Positions 13,111 through 21,295 of a stretch of 36,674 bases of DNA are shown here, in pieces. Position numbers and translations under genes: made by a program. The first letter of the stretch is position 1, and every line of letters begins with the position of its first letter. Source of the DNA: a virus; IMG/VR virus record IMGVR_UViG_3300020027_000276, positions 1-36,674 of that record, one strand, 5' to 3'. The notes under the pieces are model-generated. The model did not search any database. It saw only the letters and a program-made list of their open reading frames with translations, and was not told the DNA's origin.

Positions 13111-13347
13111 ATGGGAGACCAACTTCAATTTGTTAATGGATTCACCGTAATTGATAAAGACGATCATCTTTCTATCACTATCGATGCGGAAGAGTTGATT
13201 CAATTTTTAGCCAATGCCCCACGCCTACCCGACGGTAGCGTTCAGTTAATTGCCAGTAAACACGCTAGTCTATCACTCACAGGCTCCAGTCATTTGAAGC
13301 CCGTGGTAGCTGACGAGCAATGGCAGCCAATTCCCGAAAAAGTTTAA
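13111..13347 (+). CDS. Small phage protein, paralog of the 6450 gene
   Basis: This 78-residue protein (from ATG 13111) shares with the 6450 product the pattern GFTV, a strand (HLSITI), EELIQFL, a turn (PDGSVQLIASK) and H-L-K-P-V. A frame extending upstream to 13057 runs through the promoter box and is rejected. It is the last gene before the early/late boundary terminator at 13368. Two members in one genome, at the two ends of the accessory block, suggest a duplicated regulator or structural accessory; function unknown. Confidence 0.55.
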   Translation: MGDQLQFVNGFTVIDKDDHLSITIDAEELIQFLANAPRLPDGSVQLIASKHASLSLTGSSHLKPVVADEQWQPIPEKV

Positions 13348-13367
13348 TTCAGATTAATATTTGTTTT

Positions 13368-13395
13368 ACCCGGAGTTCAAAAGGCTCCGGGTTTT
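13368..13395 (+). terminator. Terminator at the early/late boundary
   Basis: ACCCGGAG (13368-13375) pairs with CTCCGGGT (13385-13392) over a 9-base loop, followed by TTTTG. It lies between the last early gene and the terminase genes. The T run is short, so read-through is possible. Confidence 0.6.
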
Positions 13396-13419
13396 GTCGT
13401 TTACGTCAATCAAGAAGTG

Positions 13420-13887
13420 ATGCAGGAACCTGGAGATAAGAATGTAGGTGGTAGGCCAACCGACTATCGAACGGCGTTTAACAAGCAAGCAGAGAAGCTC
13501 TGTAAGCTGGGCTCGACAGATAAAGAGCTGGCTGATTTCTTTGAAGTAACTGAGCAAACTATTAATAATTGGAAGGTTGAGCACCCTAAGTTTTTTGAGT
13601 CCATAAAGAAGGGAAAGGAAATTGCGGATGCTGAAGTGGCCGAAAAGCTATTTAAAAGAGCAACAGGCTATCAACATGCGGATGTAGATATAAAGATGTT
13701 TGAGGGGCAGATAATAACAACGCCGTTAACTAAACACTACCCCCCTGATACAGCAGCTGCAATCTTCTGGCTTAAGAACAGGCAGAAGGATAAGTGGAGA
13801 GATAAGCAGGAACACGACATTAGAACACCGGACGGGTTAGTAATAAATTTTGTTGATCAGGATGGAAACGCTCCGCTTACAGACTAA
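13420..13887 (+). CDS. terS: Terminase small subunit
   Basis: This 155-residue DNA-packaging protein recognises the phage pac or cos site and stimulates the large subunit. It starts with a GGRPTDY motif, then an HTH (LGSTDKELADFFEVTEQTIN, about 30-50), typical of HTH-bearing TerS proteins. A helical middle (DAEVAEKLFKRATGY) serves oligomerisation. A GTG precedes the ATG by one codon; I use ATG 13420. It overlaps TerL by 26 bases. This is the first of the uninterrupted late gene run. Confidence 0.9.
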   Translation: MQEPGDKNVGGRPTDYRTAFNKQAEKLCKLGSTDKELADFFEVTEQTINNWKVEHPKFFESIKKGKEIADAEVAEKLFKRATGYQHADVDIKMFEGQIITTPLTKHYPPDTAAAIFWLKNRQKDKWRDKQEHDIRTPDGLVINFVDQDGNAPLTD

Positions 13888-15052
13888 AATTAATCACGGC
13901 ACAACGCCGGTTTTTAATGCTAATCTGAAAGCGTATCAAAGCGGGAAGTTTAGGGTAATAGCGAATCAAGGGAGCACAAGGTCAAGTAAAACATATTCGC
14001 TCAGTCAGCTAATGGTAGCGCTGGCAAGTAAGAAAGAGTTCGGTAAAAAGGAGATAAGTGTAGTAAGCCCGTCTTTGCCGCATTTAAAAAAAGGAGCAAG
14101 GAAAGACGTACTGAAGATTCTCGAAGACCTGAATTTATTCAACGAGAACAACTTTAACCGAACAGATCAGATTTATACATTCCCGGCAACGGGTAGTTAT
14201 ATAGAGTTCTTTGGAGCAGAGGATAGTTTAAAAGTCAGGGGCCCGGGGCGGGACATTCTGTATGTAAACGAGGCTAATTTATTAAGCCATGCAACTTATA
14301 TCCAGCTGGCGATGCGGACTACTGAAACAATCTTTATTGATTTCAATCCGGCAGATGAATATAGCTGGGTGTATGATGTAGCGGATAAAGAAGGTAATAA
14401 GCTAATAGTAAGCAATTACACCCATAACCGGGCGAATCTTAGTAAGGAGCAGGTTGCAGAAATAGAGGCGCTTAAAGATGCGGACGAAAATCTATGGAAG
14501 GTTTTCGGGCTAGGTTTAAGAGGAACGAGCAGCGAAACTATTTATACGCACTGGAAGATTATTAAGGAAATGCCTGGAAGAGGAGAGAGATTTTACGGTC
14601 AGGATTTCGGGTTTAATGTTCCGTCGGCTTTGGTTGACATCGAACATTACGAAGGAGCGATTTATTTAGATGAGTTGCTTTATGAAACAAAACTTACCAC
14701 TAATGATCTTACCGAAAGATATAAGACTTTAGGAATAACAAAGAATGACGAGATTTTCTGTGATAATGCCGAGCCGAAAACTATTGAAGAACTAGTAAGA
14801 GCGGGATATAATGCGAAGCCAGCGGTTAAAGCGGTCACAGAGGGAATAAGAATGATGAAGTCAATGCCGATTTACGTAACAGAAAGATCGGTCAATTTAA
14901 TAAAAGAGTTCAAGAGCTATAAGTGGAAGATTGACAAGGATGGTAAAGTGTTGGATGAACCAGTGAAGTTTAATGATCATGCCCTTGATGCTTCCAGATA
15001 TGGGGTGTTCACAAAATTATCAATACCAGAATACGAATTTGATATACTCTAA
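13862..15052 (+). CDS. terL: Terminase large subunit
   Basis: This packaging motor ATPase and nuclease translocates DNA into the prohead. In the 396-residue form (ATG 13862) the Walker A is GSTRSSKT (37-44), Walker B is DILYVNEAN (131-139, catalytic Glu137), and the nuclease domain starts at YGQDFGF with Asp248, continues with DNAEPK and ends at HALDASRYG (Asp376). The set is that of the Terminase_3/6C-type proteins used with HK97-like portals. The TTG at 13850 is a possible alternative start, but the ATG is better placed. The gene ends one base before the portal ATG (TAA directly followed by ATG). Confidence 0.95.
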   Translation: METLRLQTKINHGTTPVFNANLKAYQSGKFRVIANQGSTRSSKTYSLSQLMVALASKKEFGKKEISVVSPSLPHLKKGARKDVLKILEDLNLFNENNFNRTDQIYTFPATGSYIEFFGAEDSLKVRGPGRDILYVNEANLLSHATYIQLAMRTTETIFIDFNPADEYSWVYDVADKEGNKLIVSNYTHNRANLSKEQVAEIEALKDADENLWKVFGLGLRGTSSETIYTHWKIIKEMPGRGERFYGQDFGFNVPSALVDIEHYEGAIYLDELLYETKLTTNDLTERYKTLGITKNDEIFCDNAEPKTIEELVRAGYNAKPAVKAVTEGIRMMKSMPIYVTERSVNLIKEFKSYKWKIDKDGKVLDEPVKFNDHALDASRYGVFTKLSIPEYEFDIL

Positions 15053-16489
15053 ATGGCGAATATAATAAGACAGGCGGCAAGATCGGTGCTTAGGCCATTA
15101 GGGTTCGTTGACGCGTCGCAAGGGTCTGCTGTAATGCAGGCTCAAAGTTCTTTGAATAGATTATTTAGGGCAGTCGGACTATCGCTTTATTCACCTTCTG
15201 ATTGGAAGATGGATGAATATATAGACAAGGGTTATGCGGATAATGCTACACTGTATTCTGTGGTAAACCGGATCATGAGAAGTGCTGCATTGGCACCGTT
15301 CAAGGTTTACCGTGTTAAAGATGGGCAAGAGGCAAAACACTTGAAGTATAAAGCCTTCACGGGGTCGGGAGCCACGGCTGAAAGTTTACAGCAAGCGGCT
15401 AGAATTAAGTCACTGACTTATGAAGAGGATACCAGCCACGAATTAAACACGCTAATTGAAAAACCAAATAAATACCAGGGCGGCAATGAGTTTACTCAGC
15501 TAAGTATAGGATACAAGCTATTAACCGGTAACAGGCTCTGGTTTAAGAATGTGCTTGATGCGGGAGCAGATGCGGGAAAACCAATCGCAATTTATAACCT
15601 CCCGCCTCAATGCGCAAATATCCTAGCTGGTAGTGTGATGTATGATATCATAGCTTATGAATTTCAGATGGTGGTTAATGCAAGGATTGAACCGAACCTT
15701 ATTATTCATTCGCGTTATCCAAATTTCACGTTTGATGGATCCGGATCTCATTTGTGGGGGATGGCTCCAATGCAATCTGGAAGGCGAACGCTGGATAGAT
15801 CGAATAAAGCGGAGAGAAGGGCCGTGACATTGCTAGACAAGGCAGGAGCAGCGGGGATCTTGTTTAATAAGCTTCAGGGCGCTAAGGATATGGATTCAGT
15901 GAAAGAGGGTAAGCTGAAGTACAAGCTGAACGAGGAAATACTTGGATCTGAGAATGCGGCGGCAATAGCAATAGCAAACGGAGACTTAGGGTATATCAAC
16001 TTCGGACAAACTGCGGTAGATATGGACCTGATCAATCAGGAGAGGTACACGGATGAAAAGATTTGTAACATATTCCACGCACCTCCGGGGTTGTGGTCAG
16101 CCTCAGCAAATGCTACCGATAATAATATTAAAGCATGGATGAAGCAGTTGATTACCCAGGCAGTTATACCGGAGCTTTCAAGCCTAAGGGACGACTGGAA
16201 CGAGATCGCAAAACTGTACAGAGACAAGAATTTATATGTCGATTATAGCCTTGAGTGCTATCCAGAGTTAATCGAAGATCAGAACCAGTTAGCTGCCCGC
16301 CTGGAAAAGATGTGGTACTACACAGGTCAGGAAAAGAGGTTAATGACCGGCGGAGATGAAGATTTGAATGAACCTATGTTAAACAAATATTTTATACCCT
16401 CCAGCTTGAAAGAAATCAACGATGCGAATCCTGATTCTCTGCAAAACGAACTGGACCGAATTGATAACGATGTTGATCCGAAGTTATGA
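15053..16489 (+). CDS. Portal protein, HK97-like
   Basis: This 478-residue protein would form the dodecameric ring at the head vertex through which DNA enters and leaves. It has the portal pattern of an N-terminal helical region, a SVVNRIMRSAALAPFKVYRV segment (about 72-91), LIEKPNKYQGGNEF (about 130) and the C-terminal helical region (QEVERYTDEKICNIF-like, then a LDEQNQLAARLEKM-like stretch). It directly follows TerL and is overlapped by 4 bases by the next small gene, the usual order of packaging and head genes. The assignment is by position and overall pattern. Confidence 0.85.
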   Translation: MANIIRQAARSVLRPLGFVDASQGSAVMQAQSSLNRLFRAVGLSLYSPSDWKMDEYIDKGYADNATLYSVVNRIMRSAALAPFKVYRVKDGQEAKHLKYKAFTGSGATAESLQQAARIKSLTYEEDTSHELNTLIEKPNKYQGGNEFTQLSIGYKLLTGNRLWFKNVLDAGADAGKPIAIYNLPPQCANILAGSVMYDIIAYEFQMVVNARIEPNLIIHSRYPNFTFDGSGSHLWGMAPMQSGRRTLDRSNKAERRAVTLLDKAGAAGILFNKLQGAKDMDSVKEGKLKYKLNEEILGSENAAAIAIANGDLGYINFGQTAVDMDLINQERYTDEKICNIFHAPPGLWSASANATDNNIKAWMKQLITQAVIPELSSLRDDWNEIAKLYRDKNLYVDYSLECYPELIEDQNQLAARLEKMWYYTGQEKRLMTGGDEDLNEPMLNKYFIPSSLKEINDANPDSLQNELDRIDNDVDPKL

Positions 16490-16713
16490 CACCGGAGGAG
16501 TTGATGATAAAGCTGGTTGAAATAGCGGCTATTAAGTGGCGGATCTATAGCGGGGATTGTAACAGGACAAAAAGTAATAAAGCAAAATGCACAAGGGTAT
16601 GGTGTGAAGAAAAGTTGTTTGAGTTGGATGGGTTGCCTGATGTGAAACAAAGGCTTGAGGATTATAGAACAGAGTTTAAAAAGGAACGATTAACACTGGG
16701 ATTGCCAGCATGA
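16486..16713 (+). CDS. Small head-region protein
   Basis: This 75-residue helical protein (MTPEELMIKLVEIAAIKW...) lies between portal and minor head genes, overlapping each by 4 bases (ATGA). It has two Cys (CNRTKSNKAKC) and acidic C-terminal helices. It is conserved in position in similar gene orders but I recognise no family. It may be a portal accessory or assembly factor. The doubly coupled overlaps argue strongly that it is a real gene. Confidence 0.6.
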   Translation: MTPEELMIKLVEIAAIKWRIYSGDCNRTKSNKAKCTRVWCEEKLFELDGLPDVKQRLEDYRTEFKKERLTLGLPA

Positions 16714-17534
16714 CCCGAACAGAACGAAATAAAAAGGCTCAAGAATATAAGCGCATTCTGACAGCGATAGAGACAAGATATATCACAAGGGTGTACACGG
16801 CTCTTAAAAGTCAGATCAGTTCTTTAACAGAGGTATTAAAAGCCTCAGGGATCGATCAAGCAAGAAGTCATTTAAACAGCTTCTCGTTTAATCTTAAGAT
16901 GACAGCCGTTGTCAGGGATATGCATTTAAAAGCTGGTTTATGGCTGGCTAACAGAACATACTCTGGATTACTTGCTGCTTCACCACAACTCAAGTACCGG
17001 ACATTCGGATATAATGAGCAGTGGACGGAAGAAATCTTAAGATACTTCAGACTGCATCTTTTGGAATCGGTGAATAATATCTCCGAAACTACGAAGGCGC
17101 ATATCCTGAAGATTATGGAGCGGGGGATATCTGAAGGATTGTCAGTCGACGAGATGGTGAGGTTGATTAACGATAAGGTATACCTGGGACACAGGGCGCA
17201 GGTAATCGTGCGCACAGAGAGCAATAGGGCTGCGAATTACGGGACCATTGTTGCGGCAGGCGCGTACGACTACCAAGTTGTGAAAGAGTGGATATCGATT
17301 CCAGATAACCGTAGGCGGCATTCACATTTGATAGTGGAAGGAGAAATGAGAGAGATGGACCAGCCGTATAGTATTGGCTTAATGTATCCTGGGGATCCGG
17401 AAGGACCATTAAAAGAAATTATTCTTTGTCGGTGCTTGCAAGCTATAGTGCCAAAACGAGATGAGCAGGGCAGATTGATACCGAAAATAATGAATCCGAT
17501 AATTCAGGGCAGACAAAACGAAATGATGCTTTAA
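16710..17534 (+). CDS. Minor head protein, Mu F / SPP1 gp7-like
   Basis: This 274-residue protein matches the head morphogenesis family (Phage_Mu_F): a helical N-terminal half, then the signature region SVDEMVRLINDKVYLGHRAQ, VIVRTESNRAANYG (about 168-181) and a C-terminal fold with RHSHLIVEGEMREMD and LCRC. Family members sit inside the head near the portal and may be ejected with DNA. The stop TAA at 17532-17534 is followed in the same frame by about 40 sense codons of coding character up to TAG 17655-17657, suggesting a shortened C-terminus or read-through. Confidence 0.8.
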   Translation: MTRTERNKKAQEYKRILTAIETRYITRVYTALKSQISSLTEVLKASGIDQARSHLNSFSFNLKMTAVVRDMHLKAGLWLANRTYSGLLAASPQLKYRTFGYNEQWTEEILRYFRLHLLESVNNISETTKAHILKIMERGISEGLSVDEMVRLINDKVYLGHRAQVIVRTESNRAANYGTIVAAGAYDYQVVKEWISIPDNRRRHSHLIVEGEMREMDQPYSIGLMYPGDPEGPLKEIILCRCLQAIVPKRDEQGRLIPKIMNPIIQGRQNEMML

Positions 17535-17641
17535 TGGAAATATGGAAGGCATACCAAGGTAGTTGTAAGCTACGGCGTTAATAGAGCTACCATACAAAGA
17601 ATTGTCACAGAAAGATTTGGCAGCATATATAATTATAGATC

Positions 17642-17932
17642 ATGGCTAAGCACATAGTAAAACAAGCTTTTTGGCATAAGGGATGGGTACAGCTGCTTTC
17701 AGTAGTGTCTACCGAGGTGGGCACTTATGGGATATGGTCTCCGCATTTCGCAAATGATGAGCAGCAAAAACCTATGCATATATATGCCAGGACCTACCAG
17801 GAAGAGCATGATAAATATGTTGATCAAATTGCCCTTCAGATGGATACTGAATATATCGAGGAGCTGAGAAAAGAGGGCAAACTTGTTGACGACAGGATTG
17901 CCGAATCAAAGAAAATTATTCAAACATTGTAA
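17642..17932 (+). CDS. Hypothetical protein between head genes
   Basis: This 96-residue protein (MAKHIVKQAFWHKGWVQL...) is of unknown function. It has an aromatic N-terminal half and an acidic helical end (EEHDKYVDQIALQMDTEYIEE, then KEGKLVDDRIAESKKI). It lies between the minor head protein and the prohead protease, with a 108-base gap before it that holds only the degenerate in-frame tail described for the previous gene. It might be a decoration or assembly protein; there is no motif evidence. Confidence 0.5.
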   Translation: MAKHIVKQAFWHKGWVQLLSVVSTEVGTYGIWSPHFANDEQQKPMHIYARTYQEEHDKYVDQIALQMDTEYIEELRKEGKLVDDRIAESKKIIQTL

Positions 17933-17970
17933 ACTACGTTAACTCATAATTCTACTACTATGAAATATAA

Positions 17971-18717
17971 ATGAGCTACGAAATAAAGAACAACTCCTGT
18001 AAAACGCTTGACGTTGACGATAAGTCTCGTCGTGTTAAGGTTGCATTGAACCGCGTCGGGGTTATGGACTTCGATAAAGACATTATCGAAAAAACTGCGT
18101 TTGATAAAACCATTACCGAAAGAGGACCAAAAGGCGCCGATCTTATCTGGCACCTTACTGATCATCGGGCATCCTTGAAAGACGCTGTGGGTAAGTTCCA
18201 CGAACTAGGAATTGAAGGCGACTACCTGTATGGAGTAACCGATATTCCTGCTACCAAATGGGGTGATGATGTGCTTAAATTCTATGTAGCCGGCGCAATC
18301 AACCAACACTCTATAGGTTTCTCAACCATTAAGCGCGAAGTTTTCAACGATGATAATTGGGATGCCAGGTACACAGTCATTAAAGAAGTAAAACTCTACG
18401 AAGGCTCGGCTGTGCTGTGGGGTGCGAACATCTTCACGCCTACGCTTGCTGTAGGAAAGTCCTTCAAGGATCTCACCAAGGAAGAGAGCGTAACCGCATT
18501 CGAAAATGAACTAAAAGAGATCGAATCAATTACCAAACTATTTAAGTCCGGGCACCTATCCGATCAGGCGTTCGAGCTACTTGATATTAAGATCGGACAA
18601 TCAAAAGAAAGATTATTACAACTCTATAAAGGAGCCACTCAACCCGTAGTGAATACAGTTGAAGCCGGTCAGACAGAGAAATATCTGGACGTATTCAAAC
18701 AATTCATTCAAAATTAA
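17971..18717 (+). CDS. HK97-type prohead protease
   Basis: This 248-residue serine protease (U35-like) cleaves the scaffold region of the capsid protein during prohead maturation. The triad can be placed at His65 (HLTDH), Ser114 (INQHSIGFS) and Glu144 (VKLYEGSAVLW), which match HK97 gp4 (His65, Ser115, Glu148) closely in spacing. The N-terminus shows the usual beta-rich start (GVMDFDKDIIEKTAFDKTI) where the family has an early Ser/Ala processing site. The C-terminal tail after about 165 is helical and probably self-removed. It lies 12 bases before the capsid gene. Confidence 0.92.
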   Translation: MSYEIKNNSCKTLDVDDKSRRVKVALNRVGVMDFDKDIIEKTAFDKTITERGPKGADLIWHLTDHRASLKDAVGKFHELGIEGDYLYGVTDIPATKWGDDVLKFYVAGAINQHSIGFSTIKREVFNDDNWDARYTVIKEVKLYEGSAVLWGANIFTPTLAVGKSFKDLTKEESVTAFENELKEIESITKLFKSGHLSDQAFELLDIKIGQSKERLLQLYKGATQPVVNTVEAGQTEKYLDVFKQFIQN

Positions 18718-18729
18718 AACGGGTTAAAA

Positions 18730-19986
18730 ATGGATCCTATTCAATTAAAAGCACAGTTAGAGGCTCTTGAAGCCAAACTGAAAGCAGAGGTTAATGCAGC
18801 TGCTAAAGCGGAGATAACCGCCCAAATCGATACACTAAAAGGCCAGCTCGCTTCAATAGAAACATTGAAGACAGAAAATATCGAACTGAAAGGTAAGGTC
18901 GCTACACTTGAGACAAATGCAGTAGCTAACCAAAAGTGGATTAATGAACAGATCGCCAAGCAAAAAGAATTTCCACAGGGAGGTGCCCAGCCAAATACAT
19001 TCGACGGTGTTTTAGGTAAAATGCTCGATGCGAAAAAAGACGCGTTGAAACAATATCGCGAAGGCAACGGTAAGGGCTTCTCGATTGAGATCGATAAGAA
19101 AGCTGTTGCTATCATGGGTAGCTCTACCCATTTAACCGGTTCTTATTTTGTGCAGCCAACGGTGGTGCCAGGTGTAATCTCCGCTCCGTACGAAGAAACA
19201 CACATGCGGAATATTCTGCCTGTTGGCACGACCAATTCTAATATTATCCGGTATATCCGTGATAATGGTGGTGAAGGTGCGCCAACAACAGTTGCAGAGG
19301 GTAGCGCAAAACCTCAAGCGGACAGGGACCTTGCCATCTATGACGCACCTGTCCGTAAAATTGCCGTTCACTTCCGGGTGCCAGAAGAAATGATCGAGGA
19401 TATTCCTTACCTGCAATCATTCCTGACAATGATCGGGCTTGAAGAAGTTGCTGTTGTTGAAGACGATCAGATTTTGTATGGCAATAACGTTGGGAACAAT
19501 CTTTCCGGATTATTCCCGAACGCAACCACGTTCAGCGCTGGTACTTCTACAGTGACAGCTCCGAATGAATTCGATGTACTCAGGGCTGCACGTAAACAGC
19601 TTCGTAACGCGAAATTAAACGGGCCTCTCGTTGCCCTCGTTGCTCCGGATGACTATTTCAATATGACCTCTCGCAAAGATACCAGCGGAAACTACATGTT
19701 CCTGTCTGCGTACGGTGTGAACCTGGGTCAGCAAATTGGAATAAATATTATCGAGCATACTTCAGTTGTTGAGGATGATTTCCTGGTAATGCAGCCACGG
19801 GCCGCCATGATCTTTGATCGTGCGGGCACAACCGTTAGGTTCTTTGATCAGGATCAGGACAACGCGATTAAAAACTTGATCACTATCGTGATTGAAAAAA
19901 GAATTGCGCTGCCAATCTTCAGGCCTGCAGGTATCATTAAGGGTACTTTCTCTACTGCTACTACAGCACTGTTACCAGCATCCTAA
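18730..19986 (+). CDS. Major capsid protein, HK97 fold
   Basis: This 418-residue protein forms the icosahedral shell. The first 100 or so residues are a long coiled coil (LEALEAKLKAEVNAAAKAEI), the delta scaffold removed by the upstream protease. The mature fold begins at about residue 125 with the region SSTHLTGSYFVQPTVVPGVI, includes the E-loop region near NGGEGAPTTVAEG, and the P-domain DPDD-like LVALVAPDDYFNM stretch at about 300. Such proteins usually make up most of the structural mass, which fits a strong terminator after the gene. Clear HK97-family assignment. Confidence 0.93.
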   Translation: MDPIQLKAQLEALEAKLKAEVNAAAKAEITAQIDTLKGQLASIETLKTENIELKGKVATLETNAVANQKWINEQIAKQKEFPQGGAQPNTFDGVLGKMLDAKKDALKQYREGNGKGFSIEIDKKAVAIMGSSTHLTGSYFVQPTVVPGVISAPYEETHMRNILPVGTTNSNIIRYIRDNGGEGAPTTVAEGSAKPQADRDLAIYDAPVRKIAVHFRVPEEMIEDIPYLQSFLTMIGLEEVAVVEDDQILYGNNVGNNLSGLFPNATTFSAGTSTVTAPNEFDVLRAARKQLRNAKLNGPLVALVAPDDYFNMTSRKDTSGNYMFLSAYGVNLGQQIGINIIEHTSVVEDDFLVMQPRAAMIFDRAGTTVRFFDQDQDNAIKNLITIVIEKRIALPIFRPAGIIKGTFSTATTALLPAS

Positions 19987-19996
19987 ATAATAACCG

Positions 19997-20021
19997 GGGG
20001 AGGTTACGGCCTCCCCTTTTT
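19997..20021 (+). terminator. Terminator after the capsid gene
   Basis: GGGGAGG (19997-20003) pairs with CCTCCCC (20010-20016) over TTACGG, followed by TTTTT. It begins 10 bases after the capsid stop. It would limit transcription into the connector and tail genes relative to the abundant capsid message. Confidence 0.85.
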
Positions 20022-20032
20022 AAATCATTGTT

Positions 20033-20335
20033 ATGGTAAAAGTAAAAGCACTTCAAACATCGGTCGGGGATTACGGCAAACTAAAAGCAGGTCAGGAAAT
20101 AGAAATGCCTGATCGTGTAGCTAAAGAATTGGCCGCTTCCGGACTGGTTGAAATTATCGATATGCAAGAAAAAGCAGAAGTTGACTCGACTCCGGAGAAA
20201 AAAGAAACAGGGCACGCGCCGAAAAAAGAAATGGATCCGACGCCGGAGAAAAAAACATCTATCAGGATTACCGAAAGTGACTCGGTGAAGAAGCTCAGAA
20301 AAGAAAACGAAACAGCATTTAATAAAGGCAAGTGA
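20033..20335 (+). CDS. Small head-region protein with lysine-rich tail
   Basis: This 100-residue protein has an N-terminal KVKALQTSVGDYGKLKAGQE-type beta domain that is common right after phage capsid genes, with a VAKELAASGLVEI segment. The C-terminal half is a lysine-glutamate-proline rich linker with TPEKKE-like repeats (STPEKKETGHAP, DPTPEKK) and no fold. It overlaps the next gene by 4 bases (its TGA lies within GTGA). It might be a head fibre or joining factor. Function is not certain. Confidence 0.6.
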   Translation: MVKVKALQTSVGDYGKLKAGQEIEMPDRVAKELAASGLVEIIDMQEKAEVDSTPEKKETGHAPKKEMDPTPEKKTSIRITESDSVKKLRKENETAFNKGK

Positions 20336-20880
20336 GTTACAACGCCGTCATAGATTTTAAAGTTGTCACCGACCTGTCAGCTGAACCAGTAACACTGGTT
20401 GAGGTAAAGCAGCATTTAAATATGCAGTTTGATACGGAAGGTAGCTATGAGTTTACTGATGATGATACTAAGCTGACCAGCCTTATGAAGTCCTGCAGAA
20501 AGAGGCTTGAAAAGTACACGGGTGTTTCTTTTGGCCCCAAGACGGTCAGAGCTATTCTAAATAACGGGAAGGGAAATATCGAATTGCCATACGGACCGAC
20601 AGTAGCTATTACAGCGATTATAGACGAGGATGGCGACACGATAGAGGCAGATGATTATACATTACAGGGAATAGAATTCAAGACCCTGAAAAGCCCGTGT
20701 AGCTGTTATGTTGACGTGACTTATACGGCAGGGTTTACAACGCTACCCGAAGATTTAAAGATGGCGTTACTCGAAGAGATTGCCTTCAGGTATGAGAACC
20801 GGGGAACGACAGAAAATAAATTATGTGATAGTGCTTTATTGCTCGCAGAACCTCATTCAAGAAATGTATGGCTGTTGTAA
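20332..20880 (+). CDS. Head-tail connector protein, gp6-like
   Basis: This 182-residue protein fits the gp6-like head-tail connector family: LVEVKQHLNMQFDTEGSYEF, then helices (KLTSLMKSCRKRLEKYTGVS), then the beta segment around LPYGPTVAITAI, and the C-terminal MALLEEIAFRYENRGT. Such proteins form a ring below the portal. The start is GTG at 20332, overlapping the previous stop (GTGA); the GTG was chosen because the family sequence starts right there. It overlaps the next gene by 13 bases. Confidence 0.75.
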   Translation: MSYNAVIDFKVVTDLSAEPVTLVEVKQHLNMQFDTEGSYEFTDDDTKLTSLMKSCRKRLEKYTGVSFGPKTVRAILNNGKGNIELPYGPTVAITAIIDEDGDTIEADDYTLQGIEFKTLKSPCSCYVDVTYTAGFTTLPEDLKMALLEEIAFRYENRGTTENKLCDSALLLAEPHSRNVWLL

Positions 20881-21206
20881 CCGGATCGATGTTTAAAGAA
20901 CCTTGCAGGCTTGAAAACCCTACAAAGGAGGCTGATGATGCCGGCGGCCATGCCGCAGTATATGAACACTTCTTAACAACGAGAGGGTACTTTCAAAAGA
21001 AGATGGGATTCAACAGCACAGAAGAGGGGTATAACCAAATAGTCAATGAGTACAGGGCTTACATCTGGTGGAGAAATGACATAGAGGCGAATATAACCAA
21101 GGACACAAGATTTATACGAGATAACCGGGAGTATTCAATTATTACCTGGAACAGATACAAAGAGAATAGAATGTTTTTAGAGTTCACGTTAATTGAGATT
21201 TTATGA
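20868..21206 (+). CDS. Head closure / head-tail joining protein
   Basis: This 112-residue protein resembles the SPP1 gp16-like head-closure (phage_H_T_join) family: a beta-rich fold beginning MFKEPCRLENPTKEADDAGG, with RGYFQKK and IRDNREYSIITW segments. It would cap the connector so DNA stays in until tail joining. It overlaps the connector gene by 13 bases and, at its end, a 30-codon gene by 4 bases. The order, connector then closure then gp10-like protein, is that of HK97-like phages. Confidence 0.75.
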   Translation: MAVVTGSMFKEPCRLENPTKEADDAGGHAAVYEHFLTTRGYFQKKMGFNSTEEGYNQIVNEYRAYIWWRNDIEANITKDTRFIRDNREYSIITWNRYKENRMFLEFTLIEIL

Positions 21207-21295
21207 TAACGTCACATCAACCATGGTTATTCGGATTCAGCGGAATTAAGTGCAATCTGGATTCATTGATTGAGGCGTTTAAAAGATTAAACTAA
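21203..21295 (+). CDS. 30-residue microprotein bridging connector genes
   Basis: A 30-codon frame (start MITSHQPWLFGFS, end FKRLN) runs from ATG 21203 to TAA 21293-21295. Its ATG overlaps the stop of the closure gene (ATGA), and its TAA overlaps the ATG of the next gene (TAATG). Coupling on both sides is strong evidence that it is translated, if only to carry ribosomes along. It is amphipathic with no known homolog. It could be a real assembly factor or just a coupling leader. Confidence 0.55.
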   Translation: MITSHQPWLFGFSGIKCNLDSLIEAFKRLN

